From positions 87,509 to 151,508 of the forward strand of contig CAYNEM010000004.1 of NCBI GenBank assembly GCA_964396265.1: a stretch of DNA of 64,000 nt. Direction: 5' to 3'. This DNA comes from EA-27 sp964396265 (lineage in GTDB: Archaea > Thermoplasmatota > Thermoplasmata > RBG-16-68-12 > EA-27). The notes beneath the pieces were generated by a model. The model saw only the letters and a program-made list of their open reading frames with translations, was not told the origin of the DNA and ran no database searches. A program made the translations under genes and the position numbers. Position 1 is the first letter of the stretch, and every line of letters begins with the position of its first letter. Of this stretch, positions 33,346 through 41,682 are shown in pieces.

Positions 33346-35253
33346 ATGAGTCTAGAGGACATCCTCAGCGAGGCTAAAGACATTGTCCGCAAGGTCGTAC
33401 CTAGCGGAGTCGAGATCACGAACATCGAGTTCGAAGGCCCGGTCCTCGCGATCTACACGAAGAACATGGACGTGTTCGCGGAGAACAACGACCTCGTCCG
33501 CCAGCTCGCGCAGAGCCTCCGCAAACGCGTGACGATCCGACCGGACCCCTCTCTCCTCTCGCCTCAAGACGAGGCGGAAGCCGTGATCAAGGAGATCATC
33601 CCTGTGGAGGCTCAGATCACGAGCGTGTACTTCGAGGCGGACAGCGGCGAGGTCACGATCGAGGCGCTGTCTCCAGGCCTCGTCATCGGGCGGCACGGGT
33701 CCGTCCTGAACGAGATCAAGAAGCGCGTCGGCTGGGCGCCGAAGGTGGTCCGCACGCCGCCGATCCCATCCAAGACGGTTGAGGAGATCCGCCAGTACCT
33801 GCGGTCCGTGCGCGACGACCGGACGCAGTTCCTCAAGAAGGTCGGCCGGCGGCTCACGCGGGAGCTCGCGACCGGCGAGTCGTGGGTCCGCATCACGAGC
33901 CTCGGGGGCTACCGCCAGGTCGGGCGTTCCGCGACGCTGATCAACACGCGCGAATCCAAGGTCCTCGTCGACTGCGGCGTCCTCATCTCGGAGGAGAATG
34001 GATCACCCTATCTGAGCGCGCCGGAGGTGATGCCCCTCGAGTCAATCGACGCGGTCGTCATCACGCACGCGCATCTCGATCACTGCGGCCTCGTTCCCGC
34101 CCTGTTCAAGTACGGATACGACGGGCCCGTGTACTCCACGCCGCCGACGCGCGACCTGTCCGCCCTCCTCCAGCTCGACTTCATCAAGGTCGCGTACGGA
34201 GAGGCGCGGAAGTCGCCCTTCGACTCCTCGCACGTCCGGAAGGCCGTGCTGAACACAATCCCCCTCCAGTATGGAGAGACGACGGACATCGCCCCGGACG
34301 TGCGGCTCACCCTGCAGAACGCCGGCCACATCCTGGGCTCGTCCGTGTGTCACTTCCACATCGGCGACGGGCTCTACAACATCGCGATCACGGGGGACAT
34401 CAAGTTCGAGAAGACGTGGCTCTTCAATCCGGCGGTGAACAAGTTCCCTCGCCTCGAGACGCTGGTCATGGAGGCGACGTACGGTGGGTATCACGACGTG
34501 CAGCCGAGCCGTCACGAGGCGAGCACCGAGTTGCGCGAGGTCCTTGAGACCGTGCTCCGTCGGGGCGGCAAGGCACTCATCCCCGTGTTCGCGGTCGGCC
34601 GGTCGCAGGAGGTCATGCTCGTCATCGAGGACCTCATCCGAAGCGGACGGATTCCGGAGGCTCCCATCTATCTCGACGGTATGATCTGGGAGGCCACGGC
34701 GATCCATACCGCCTATCCGGAGTACCTGAACTCCCAGCTGCGGACGCAGATTTTCCAGACGGGCGAGAATCCCTTCCTCTCGCCGGTGTTCAAGCGCGTG
34801 GAGACGAGCGACATGCGCGCGACGATCATCGACGACCCGGAACCGTGCATCGTCCTCGCCACGTCCGGCATGATGTCCGGGGGCCCTGTGCTCGAGTACT
34901 TCAAGCACTGGGCGGACAACCCGAACCACGCGCTCGTGTTCGTGGGCTTCCAGTCCGAGGGCTCCCTCGGCCGGAGGATCCAGCGCGAGGGGCGCAGCAT
35001 CACCCTCAGCGACCGGGGGAACCCGATCAACCTACAGATCAAGATGGAGATGATCACGATCGACGGGTTCAGCGGCCACAGCGACCGTCTCCAGCTCATG
35101 GCCTATGTGGGGACGATGGAGCCCCGGCCGGAGCGCGTGATCGTCGGCCATGGGGAGGAGCACAAGTGCTCCGACCTCGCGATGAGCCTGTACAAGAAAT
35201 ACGGGATGGAAACGCGGGCTCCGATGAACCTTGAGACGATCCGGCTGAAGTAA
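33346..35253 (+). CDS. fttA: Transcription termination factor/ribonuclease FttA (aCPSF1)
   Basis: The 635-residue protein has an N-terminal double KH-like RNA-binding region (1-150, with the GLVIGRHGS loop). A metallo-beta-lactamase domain follows with HAHLDH (241-246). The beta-CASP domain comes next, including SGMMSGGPVLEY, and the final GFSGHSD and VHGEEH-like motif (VGHGEEHKC). This is the universally conserved archaeal CPSF73 homologue that cleaves nascent RNA at U-rich ends to terminate transcription. Length and motifs are complete. Confidence 0.96.
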   Translation: MSLEDILSEAKDIVRKVVPSGVEITNIEFEGPVLAIYTKNMDVFAENNDLVRQLAQSLRKRVTIRPDPSLLSPQDEAEAVIKEIIPVEAQITSVYFEADSGEVTIEALSPGLVIGRHGSVLNEIKKRVGWAPKVVRTPPIPSKTVEEIRQYLRSVRDDRTQFLKKVGRRLTRELATGESWVRITSLGGYRQVGRSATLINTRESKVLVDCGVLISEENGSPYLSAPEVMPLESIDAVVITHAHLDHCGLVPALFKYGYDGPVYSTPPTRDLSALLQLDFIKVAYGEARKSPFDSSHVRKAVLNTIPLQYGETTDIAPDVRLTLQNAGHILGSSVCHFHIGDGLYNIAITGDIKFEKTWLFNPAVNKFPRLETLVMEATYGGYHDVQPSRHEASTELREVLETVLRRGGKALIPVFAVGRSQEVMLVIEDLIRSGRIPEAPIYLDGMIWEATAIHTAYPEYLNSQLRTQIFQTGENPFLSPVFKRVETSDMRATIIDDPEPCIVLATSGMMSGGPVLEYFKHWADNPNHALVFVGFQSEGSLGRRIQREGRSITLSDRGNPINLQIKMEMITIDGFSGHSDRLQLMAYVGTMEPRPERVIVGHGEEHKCSDLAMSLYKKYGMETRAPMNLETIRLK

Positions 35254-35286
35254 CGTTTTATCGGACCGCGCATTGTCTTGGAGGCG

Positions 35287-35748
35287 ATGCGGGCCGCATT
35301 GTATGATCGGGCGAAGGATATGCTCGTTAAGGAAGAGTTCGAATCCCGCGTCCGCTCGAAGATCGAAGAGTGGGGGGCGCTCCTCGACGACGACTCCGCC
35401 GCGCGACTCGTCCTCGACGAGCTTGGGCGGGGGACCGCCAACTTCCAGACCTTGAAGGAGCTACGCGAAGGCATGGAGGTGACCCTTCGCGTCCGGGTCG
35501 ATGGGTTCTCCCCCGTGCGCGAGTTCCGCCGCCAAGACGGTTCACCCGGTCGTGTCATCAACGCGGACATCTCGGACGACACGGGACGCTCTCGCCTCGT
35601 CCTTTGGGACGACGACGTCGCGCTCGTTGAACAGGGGCGCTACCGCCAAGGGATGACGCTTCGCCTCCTCGATTGTTTCGTGCGGGCGTCGCGCTTTGGA
35701 ATGGAAGTGTCCCGGGGGAAGTTCGGGGCGATCCTGCCGGAGGCGTGA
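35287..35748 (+). CDS. OB-fold nucleic acid-binding protein, RPA-related
   Basis: A TATA-like GTTTTATC at 35256-35263 puts transcription start near 35283, favouring the ATG at 35287 over a TTG at 35278. The 153-residue protein has a helical N-terminal part (RSKIEEWGALLDDDSAARLV). One OB-fold follows, with VTLRVRVDGFSPVREF and the RPA-like ADISDDTGRSRLVLWDD. A single OB domain suggests a single-strand binding accessory protein rather than full RPA. It ends exactly where the convergent thermosome gene ends. Confidence 0.7.
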   Translation: MRAALYDRAKDMLVKEEFESRVRSKIEEWGALLDDDSAARLVLDELGRGTANFQTLKELREGMEVTLRVRVDGFSPVREFRRQDGSPGRVINADISDDTGRSRLVLWDDDVALVEQGRYRQGMTLRLLDCFVRASRFGMEVSRGKFGAILPEA

Positions 35749-37404
35749 CTACATCATTCCGCCCATGCCGCCCATGCCGGGCGGCATGCCGCCGTGACCT
35801 TCCTCGCCGCCGCCCTTCGGGGCTTCCGTCCGCCTCGAGGCGATGACATCGTCGATCCGGAGGATCATCGTCGCTGCCTCCGTCGCGGACTCGATCGCCT
35901 GCGTCTTTACCCGGAGGGGCTCGATCACGTTCGCCTTTCGCATGTCGGAAGGCTTCCCGGTGAAGACGTCGATCCCCATATGCATCCCCTTTTTGCCCTC
36001 GTGTGCGGACTTGAGCGCGATGATCGTGTCGATCATGTTGAATCCCGCGTTCTCTGCAAGGGTCCACGGGACGATCTCGAGCGCCTTGGAGAACGCCTCG
36101 ATCGCGAGCTGCTCCCGCCCGCCCTGGCTCGCGGCGTAGTCCCGGAGCCGCATGGAGGCTTCCAGGTCGGAGGCGCCGCCACCCGCGAGCACCGTGCCGT
36201 CCTCGACCGCAGCGCTTGTGACGCGCAGCGCATCGTGCATGATCCGCTCGACTTCCTCGACGACATGTTCCGTGCCGCCACGGATCAGGATCGATACTGC
36301 CTTCGGATTCTTGCAGCCCGTGACGAACGTCATGTCATCGTCCGCGACCTTCTCCTCGTAGACGAGCTTCGCATGGCCCAGGTCCTTCGCGGAGAGGTCC
36401 TCGAGCGCGCTCACGACGCGCCCTCCCGTGGCCCGCGAGAGCGCCTCCATGTCGCTTTCCTTCGCCCGGCGAATCGCGTAGATGCCTTCCTTCGCGAGGT
36501 AGTGCTGGACGAGATCGTCAATCCCCTTCTGGCAGATCACGACGGTCGCCCCAGACTTCTTGATCGTGTCGACGTACGCCTTGAGGGTTCGTTCCTCCTC
36601 CGCGAGGAACTCGCTGAGCTTCGCGGGGTCTCGGATGCGGATTTCCTCGCTGACCTCTGTCTTCTTGACCTCAAGTGCCCGGTTGATGAGCGCGATTTTC
36701 GCATCCTGGACCCGCTCCGGCATTCGCGGGTGGACGCGCTCCTTGTCGAGGACGACGCCGTCGATGAGCTTCGTGCCTTGGATCGTGCCTCCGTGCTTCT
36801 TCTCGACCTTGACGTTGTCGATGTCCGCGCGACGTTCGCCTGCGACCTCTTCGGCCACCGCCAGGACTGCGCGCACGGCGAGGTCTGCGAGGAAGTCCTT
36901 CGCGTCGCCGATCATTCGGCCGCCCATTGCGGTCCGCGCAACGGCCTTCAGGAGGTCCTTGTCCTCTTTCTTCACCGCGAACGCGTTCTCCTTGAGGACC
37001 TGGATTGCGTGATCGGCGGCGAGCTTGTACCCGCGTGCGATGACGGTCGGGTGCACGTCCGCCTCGAGGAGGGATTCCGCCTGCTTGAGCAGCTCGCCCG
37101 CCAGGATGACGGCGGTCGTCGTCCCATCGCCCGCCTCCTGGTCCTGGGTCTTTGCGACCTCGACGATCATCCGCGCGGCGGGATGCTCCACTTCGATTTC
37201 CTTGAGGATCGTCACGCCATCGTTCGTGATCGTCACGTCGCCCAGCGAGTCCACGAGCATCTTGTCCATACCCCGTGGCCCGAGGACGGAGCGCACGGCG
37301 TCCGCCACCGCGCGCGCAGCCGCGATGTTGCTGAACTGTGCTCCCTTGCCTCGGTCGCGGGACGTCCCTTCCTTCAGGATGATAATCTGTTGGCCCTGCA
37401 TCAT
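35749..37404 (-). CDS. ths: Thermosome subunit (group II chaperonin)
   Basis: The 551-residue subunit shows the group II signatures. RSVLGPRGMDKMLVDSLGDV and TNDGVTIL are near the N-terminus, and QDQEAGDGTTTAV holds the ATPase Asp. A built-in lid (apical helix around residues 240-280) and the late GGGASDLEASMRLR and DVFTGKPSDM follow. The C-terminus ends in a Gly-Met-rich tail (GMGGMGGMM), as in other chaperonins. A minus-strand TATA-like TTCATATAGAAG near 37436-37447 precedes the start by about 35 bases. Confidence 0.96.
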   Translation of the reverse strand: MMQGQQIIILKEGTSRDRGKGAQFSNIAAARAVADAVRSVLGPRGMDKMLVDSLGDVTITNDGVTILKEIEVEHPAARMIVEVAKTQDQEAGDGTTTAVILAGELLKQAESLLEADVHPTVIARGYKLAADHAIQVLKENAFAVKKEDKDLLKAVARTAMGGRMIGDAKDFLADLAVRAVLAVAEEVAGERRADIDNVKVEKKHGGTIQGTKLIDGVVLDKERVHPRMPERVQDAKIALINRALEVKKTEVSEEIRIRDPAKLSEFLAEEERTLKAYVDTIKKSGATVVICQKGIDDLVQHYLAKEGIYAIRRAKESDMEALSRATGGRVVSALEDLSAKDLGHAKLVYEEKVADDDMTFVTGCKNPKAVSILIRGGTEHVVEEVERIMHDALRVTSAAVEDGTVLAGGGASDLEASMRLRDYAASQGGREQLAIEAFSKALEIVPWTLAENAGFNMIDTIIALKSAHEGKKGMHMGIDVFTGKPSDMRKANVIEPLRVKTQAIESATEAATMILRIDDVIASRRTEAPKGGGEEGHGGMPPGMGGMGGMM

Positions 37405-37553
37405 GCTCTGTTCCCCCGGGGGACTAGAGGAGGGCTTCTATATGAAGGCTTTGCACGGCGCAGAGGGATGGGCATCCGATGTCGGGGCGCGGTCTCCCCG
37501 GCTCGGGGTTGCCGCCAAATCTATATCCTCCGTCGACTGTCCCAGGCTCGAGG

Positions 37554-37709
37554 ATGTGCGAAGGATTCTGGGACGCGCGCACCCGGCGCTGGGTGAGCCT
37601 TGAGGAGCTCGAGGAGCGAGATCACGAGACCTCTCTTCTCGAAGGGGTGGCGATTCCGACCATTCTACCGGCGGAGCCGAGGCGCAGGCCCACAATGCTA
37701 CTTCGCTAG
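37554..37709 (+). CDS. Possible small protein (51 residues)
   Basis: The frame from ATG 37554 to TAG 37709 encodes 51 residues beginning MCEGFWDARTRRWVSLEELE, a plausible beta-hairpin plus acidic helix. A TATA-like TCTATATCC (37520-37528) lies 26-30 bases before the start, as expected for a leaderless archaeal gene. The C-terminal half is Pro/Arg-rich and less convincing. It lies between the divergent thermosome promoter and the ribosomal operon promoter. No family is recognised. Confidence 0.4.
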   Translation: MCEGFWDARTRRWVSLEELEERDHETSLLEGVAIPTILPAEPRRRPTMLLR

Positions 37710-37745
37710 TTCTTGTCAGGCTCGCCGAGGTCGCCGTTCGAAAGG

Positions 37746-37753
37746 TACAAATA
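37746..37753 (+). promoter_or_regulatory. Putative promoter of the ribosomal protein operon
   Basis: TACAAATA, preceded by the purine-rich CGAAAGG, is the only AT-rich box close upstream of the uL3 gene. It predicts transcription start near 37774 and a leader of about 155 bases, unusually long for this genome where many genes look leaderless. Confidence 0.5.
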
Positions 37754-37761
37754 GCCAGCCC

Positions 37762-37793
37762 CGTCTGGCCACGCTCCGCCACGCGACCAGACG
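37762..37793. promoter_or_regulatory. Inverted repeat spanning the predicted start of the ribosomal operon transcript
   Basis: CGTCTGG (37762-37768) and CCAGACG (37787-37793) are perfect 7-base arms separated by 18 bases. They flank the predicted transcription start, so the repeat is more likely a DNA operator than an RNA hairpin, unless transcription begins further upstream. Confidence 0.4.
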
Positions 37794-37797
37794 CTCC

Positions 37798-37910
37798 GGG
37801 ATACGCACTCGTGCGTCCCACAACGCGGCCCCCGACACTTCTGGGGCTGTCGGCGGCGTCACGGTCTCGTGCGCGAACGGAGGACCCTTCGGTGTCCCCT
37901 GCAGAGGGGA
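37798..37910 (+). promoter_or_regulatory. Structured leader of the ribosomal protein operon
   Basis: Three structures lie in series. GGG-AT-ACGCA with loop CTCG closes onto TGCGT-CCC (37798-37819). At 37828-37853, GCCCC pairs with GGGGC (37843-37847) while CGACA (37833-37837) pairs with TGTCG (37848-37852), an interleaved order typical of an H-type pseudoknot. TCCCCT with loop GCAG pairs with AGGGGA (37895-37910). A free ribosome site GAGGT (37918-37922) follows, 6 bases before the uL3 ATG. This is a candidate autoregulatory target for a ribosomal protein. Confidence 0.5.
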
Positions 37911-37928
37911 TGCCTTTGAGGTACGACG

Positions 37929-38936
37929 ATGCCCAAGGAAGGAAGACCGCGCCATGGGTCCATGGCGTACTGGCACCGGAGCCGCGCGGCCAGCGAAGTC
38001 CCTCACTTCACCTCGTGGCCTGACACGGACGGGGGCGGCCCGAGGCTCCAGGGTTTCGCTGGGTACAAGGCCGGGATGACCCACGCGTTTGTTGTGGACT
38101 ATCGTCCAACGAGCACGACCGCGGGCCAGGAGGTCCAGGTCCCTGTGACGGTCATCGAGTGTCCCCCGATGAAGATCGCAGCAATTCGCCTCTACGAGCG
38201 AACCTACGAGGGCCTCCGTTCGAGCGGCGAGGTATGGGCCGAGAAAGTCGATGCAGAGCTCTCGCGAAGGATACCGCTCGCGAAGAAGGCCAGGCCCGCG
38301 GAACCGTGGGGCAAGATCGACATGACCAGGGTAGAAGACGTGCGCGCGCTCACGTACACCCAGCCCTCGCTTGTGACAGGGGTGCCGAAGAAAGCTCCGG
38401 AGCTCATGGAGACCCGAATCGGCGGCGGGACGCTCGAACAGCGGATCGCCTATGCGAAGTCAATCCTCGGGAAGGAGATACGGGTTTCCGACTTCGCCAA
38501 GGAGGGCGCGATCGTCGACGTGGCGGCGGTCACGAAGGGCAAGGGGTTCCAGGGTGCGACGAAGCGGTTCGGCATCAAACTCCTCTCGCACAAGAACAGC
38601 AAGCATCGTCGAAACGTCGGAACGCTCGGCTCCTTCCAGCCCGGGTACGTGCGGGGCACGGTCCCGAACGCGGGGCAGATGGGCTACCATCAGCGGACGG
38701 AGTACAACAAGCGGGTGCTGAAGATCGGGGACGACGGGGAGGATGTCACGCCCGACGGAGGCTTCCTGCACTATGGCGTCGTCCGGAATCCGTATGTCCT
38801 TCTCCACGGGTCCGTTCCCGGACCGACGAAGCGTCTCGTCCGTCTGCGCGATGCCGCCCGGCCGCAGGTGTACCTGAAGTTGGAGAAGGCGCCGGAGATA
38901 CCCTTCATCTCGAAACAGTCCAAGCAGGGGGCGTGA
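37929..38936 (+). CDS. rpl3: Ribosomal protein uL3
   Basis: The 335-residue archaeal uL3 begins with a tail of the archaeal-eukaryotic type (MPKEGRPRHGSMAYWHRSRA) that reaches the peptidyl-transferase centre. It contains GFAGYKAGMTH and the diagnostic TKGKGFQGATKRFGIKLL. The GAGGT ribosome site is spaced well for ATG 37929. It is the first gene of the long S10/spc-type cluster, so leader-mediated control would affect all downstream genes. Confidence 0.97.
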   Translation: MPKEGRPRHGSMAYWHRSRAASEVPHFTSWPDTDGGGPRLQGFAGYKAGMTHAFVVDYRPTSTTAGQEVQVPVTVIECPPMKIAAIRLYERTYEGLRSSGEVWAEKVDAELSRRIPLAKKARPAEPWGKIDMTRVEDVRALTYTQPSLVTGVPKKAPELMETRIGGGTLEQRIAYAKSILGKEIRVSDFAKEGAIVDVAAVTKGKGFQGATKRFGIKLLSHKNSKHRRNVGTLGSFQPGYVRGTVPNAGQMGYHQRTEYNKRVLKIGDDGEDVTPDGGFLHYGVVRNPYVLLHGSVPGPTKRLVRLRDAARPQVYLKLEKAPEIPFISKQSKQGA

Positions 38937-38937
38937 G

Positions 38938-39771
38938 GTGGCGAAGAAAGTAGCGGCGAAGGACGCCCCAAAGAAGGCGCGGACGCGGGCGGAACCGGAG
39001 ACGCTCGCCCCCCTCCAGGTCCACCTCTACGACATGTCCGGCTCCGCCGTCGGGACCGTCGAGCTCCCGCCCGTGTTCGCGGGAGATGTCCGCGTCGATC
39101 TCATCCGGCGCGCGGTCGTCGCGTTCCAGGCCAACCGCCGCCAGCCATATGCGGCGAAGTTCCGCGCCGGGATGCGCCACTCCGTGCGGTGGCCGGGCAA
39201 AGGGGTCGGGGCGGCGCGCACACCGCGGATCCGCGGCACGATGATCGGGGCCCAGGCCCCCAACACCGTCGGCGGCCGTGCGGCGTTCCCGCCGACGACG
39301 CAGCGGATCTGGGCGAAGAAGGTGAACGTGAAGGAGCGCCGTCTCGCGCGGAACGCCGCGTTGGCGGCGATCCACGATAAGGGCATGGTCACCTCCCGCG
39401 GGCATCGGTTCTCAGGAACGATTAGCGTGCCCATTGTCGTCCAGGACGCGTTGGAGGAGATCGAAAGCACCTCGGAGGCGGTCGAATTCTTCGAGGCCCT
39501 CGGCGTGGGCGATGATCTGCATCGGGCGAAGGACGGGACCCACATCCGTGCGGGACGCGGGAAGATGCGCGGGCGGCGGTACCGCGTGCCCAAGGGACCT
39601 CTGCTCGTGGTCCGTGACGCTGCGCGGGTGAGGCAGGGTTTCGGAAACCTGCCCGGGGTGGACGTCGCGACGCCGTCCGGCCTGAACGCCGAGGTGCTCG
39701 CTCCGGGCGGGAATCCCGGGCGACTCACGATTTTCAGCGCCAGCGCTCTCGAGGCGCTTCGGGGGTGGTGA
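38938..39771 (+). CDS. rpl4: Ribosomal protein uL4
   Basis: The GTG at 38938 follows the uL3 stop by one base. The 277-residue protein has a lysine-rich N-terminal extension of about 25 residues. The uL4 core follows, with FQANRRQPYAAKFRAG and the tunnel-lining loop PGKGVGAARTPRIRGT, then NTVGGRAAFPPT. The archaeal C-terminal region ends in SALEALRGW. It lines the exit tunnel of the large subunit. Confidence 0.96.
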   Translation: MAKKVAAKDAPKKARTRAEPETLAPLQVHLYDMSGSAVGTVELPPVFAGDVRVDLIRRAVVAFQANRRQPYAAKFRAGMRHSVRWPGKGVGAARTPRIRGTMIGAQAPNTVGGRAAFPPTTQRIWAKKVNVKERRLARNAALAAIHDKGMVTSRGHRFSGTISVPIVVQDALEEIESTSEAVEFFEALGVGDDLHRAKDGTHIRAGRGKMRGRRYRVPKGPLLVVRDAARVRQGFGNLPGVDVATPSGLNAEVLAPGGNPGRLTIFSASALEALRGW

Positions 39772-39772
39772 C

Positions 39773-40054
39773 GTGGATCTGGGCGCGGTCCTCCTGTATC
39801 CGTATGTGACGGAGAAGACGCTCAACATGCTGAGCGGGACCGCGGCCCAGGATTCGAAGGACGGGAACCGGATCGAATTCGTCGTCCTCAGACAAGCCTC
39901 CAAGACCCAGATCCGGAAGGCGTTCGAGTTGCAGTTCGAGGTGAAGGTCGAGAAGGTGTACACGTTCATCCGGAAGGACGGGAAGCACGCGATCATCAAG
40001 CTGAAGCCGGGCTTCTCCGCGGAGGAGATCGGCATGCGGATTGGGGTGTTCTGA
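39773..40054 (+). CDS. rpl23: Ribosomal protein uL23
   Basis: The GTG at 39773 starts a 93-residue protein with YPYVTEKTLNML and the 23S-binding FVVLRQASKTQIRKAFE. Its end, LKPGFSAEEIGMRIGVF, is typical of archaeal uL23. It forms part of the tunnel exit docking site for SRP and SecY. The stop overlaps the uL2 start (ATGA). Confidence 0.96.
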   Translation: MDLGAVLLYPYVTEKTLNMLSGTAAQDSKDGNRIEFVVLRQASKTQIRKAFELQFEVKVEKVYTFIRKDGKHAIIKLKPGFSAEEIGMRIGVF

Positions 40055-40749
40055 TGGGAAAGAACTTGCCGACCCAGCGCCGGGGACGGGGGACCTCTCC
40101 GACCTACCGCTCGCCGAGCCACCGCCACATCAGCGATGCAAAGATGCCGCGGATGACCGGCGAGGGCACGGTCCTGGACATCCGCCACGCTCCCGGCCGC
40201 TCCGCGCCCTTGGCGAGGGTCGGGATCGGAGACCTCGAGTTCTTCATGATCGCCCCCGATGGCCTGCGGGTCGGCCAGACCGTCGCGTTCGGACGGCACA
40301 TCGTCGAGCGCGGGTCGGTCCTCCCGCTCGGACAGCTGCCCGAGGGAACCCTCGTGTGCAACATCGAACTCCAGCCCGGCGACGGCGGACGCCTCGTGCG
40401 AGCAGCCGGGACGACGGCGGTCATCGTGAGCCAAGGAGACCGCACGATCGTGCGGCTTCCGTCCGGGGGCTTCAAAGAGATCAACCCCCTGTGCCGCGCG
40501 ATCGTCGGCGTGGTCGCAGGAGGAGGTCGAAAGGACAAGCCGTTCTACAAAGCGGGCAAACGGGTCAATGCGTATCGGAGCAAGGCGAAGTCCGCGATCA
40601 CCGTTCGCGGTGTCGCCAAGAACCCCGTGGACCACCCGCACGGTGGCGGTGCCCATCAGCACGTCGGCCGGCCGAGCACGGTGTCCGCGGGTGCTCCCCC
40701 CGGGCGCAAGGTCGGTCGGCTCTCGCCCAAGCGGAAGCGGAGGAGGTAG
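40054..40749 (+). CDS. rpl2: Ribosomal protein uL2
   Basis: The 231-residue protein has the universally conserved C-terminal NPVDHPHGGGAHQHVGRP segment next to the peptidyl-transferase centre, with its essential His. The N-terminal GRGTSPTYRSPSHRH is of the archaeal form. It begins within the uL23 stop and ends 2 bases before the uS19 start. Confidence 0.97.
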   Translation: MGKNLPTQRRGRGTSPTYRSPSHRHISDAKMPRMTGEGTVLDIRHAPGRSAPLARVGIGDLEFFMIAPDGLRVGQTVAFGRHIVERGSVLPLGQLPEGTLVCNIELQPGDGGRLVRAAGTTAVIVSQGDRTIVRLPSGGFKEINPLCRAIVGVVAGGGRKDKPFYKAGKRVNAYRSKAKSAITVRGVAKNPVDHPHGGGAHQHVGRPSTVSAGAPPGRKVGRLSPKRKRRR

Positions 40750-40751
40750 GC

Positions 40752-41216
40752 ATGCCACAGAAGGAAGGGGGCACGGCGAAGGCCGCACGGCGGCGGCTGC
40801 GAAAGAAGGCGGCGGGTATGGAGGTCCGCCGCAAGAAGGAGTTCACTTACCGAGGGTTCACGCTCGACGAACTGAGGGCGATGTCGATGGACGAGGTGTT
40901 GTCCCTCCTGCCGTCACGCGCGCGCCGCACATACGTTCGCGGGATCGACGACGAGCGGTCGGCCTTCCTCGAGAAGATCAAGACGGAAGGGACGACCGAG
41001 GCGGTGAAGACGCACGCAAGGGATCTCCCCATCCTGCCCTGGTTCGTGGGGAAGAAGGTCGCCGTCCACAACGGGAAGGCGTTCGTGGCGGTGGACATCA
41101 AGCCGGAGATGATCGGCCACTACCTCGGGGAATTCGCGATGACGAGGGGCTCCGTGAAGCACTCTGGCCCGGGCGTCGGCGCGACGCGTTCCTCGAAGTT
41201 CCTTCCGCTCAAGTGA
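40752..41216 (+). CDS. rps19: Ribosomal protein uS19
   Basis: ATG 40752 lies 6 bases after AGGAGGT, a good ribosome site inside the uL2 end. The 154-residue protein has an archaeal N-terminal extension and the uS19 core words FTYRGFTLDEL, THARDLPILPWFVG, VHNGKAFV and HYLGEFAMTR. It binds the head of 16S rRNA with uS13. Confidence 0.96.
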   Translation: MPQKEGGTAKAARRRLRKKAAGMEVRRKKEFTYRGFTLDELRAMSMDEVLSLLPSRARRTYVRGIDDERSAFLEKIKTEGTTEAVKTHARDLPILPWFVGKKVAVHNGKAFVAVDIKPEMIGHYLGEFAMTRGSVKHSGPGVGATRSSKFLPLK

Positions 41217-41223
41217 GGGTTCG

Positions 41224-41682
41224 ATGACGAAGCTCGGGTATTCGGCACAGGGGGTCGACGATGACACGACGGCCCGCGCCTACGGGCGTGAGATGCCAAT
41301 CAGCCCGAAGATGGCCATGGAGGTGGCGCGCGAAATCCGAGGGAAGCGCCTGGAAGACGCGAAGTCGTACCTCGAGCGGGTGATCGAGATGGTTCAACCG
41401 GTCGCGATGCACCGGCACAAGATGATGGTCGCTCACAAGCGCGGGACCGGTCCGGGGCGGTACCCGGTGAAGGTCGCCGAGCACGTCTTGAAGGTGCTCG
41501 AAAGCGCCGAGGAGAACGCCGGGTACAAGGGATTCACGGACGTCGAGTCCATGCGCCTCAAGGTCGTCGTCGCGCACAAAGGCTCGACCCAGAAGGGAAT
41601 GATGCAGCGCGCACACGGCCGCTCCAGCCCTTGGAACCAGGAGACCGTGAACCTCGAAATCGTGCTCGAGGAGGTGGAGTGA
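41224..41682 (+). CDS. rpl22: Ribosomal protein uL22
   Basis: At 152 residues this is the archaeal form, with REMPISPKMAMEVAREIRGK, the tunnel loop region around KRGTGPGRYP, and the end RAHGRSSPWNQET. The start follows GAGG in the short gap after uS19. The stop TGA shares its last A with the uS3 ATG. Confidence 0.96.
   Translation: MTKLGYSAQGVDDDTTARAYGREMPISPKMAMEVAREIRGKRLEDAKSYLERVIEMVQPVAMHRHKMMVAHKRGTGPGRYPVKVAEHVLKVLESAEENAGYKGFTDVESMRLKVVVAHKGSTQKGMMQRAHGRSSPWNQETVNLEIVLEEVE

Noticed and set aside
37762..37793. Inverted repeat as part of the RNA leader
   Set aside because: The predicted transcription start is about 37774, so the left arm may not be transcribed; kept only as a possible DNA operator.
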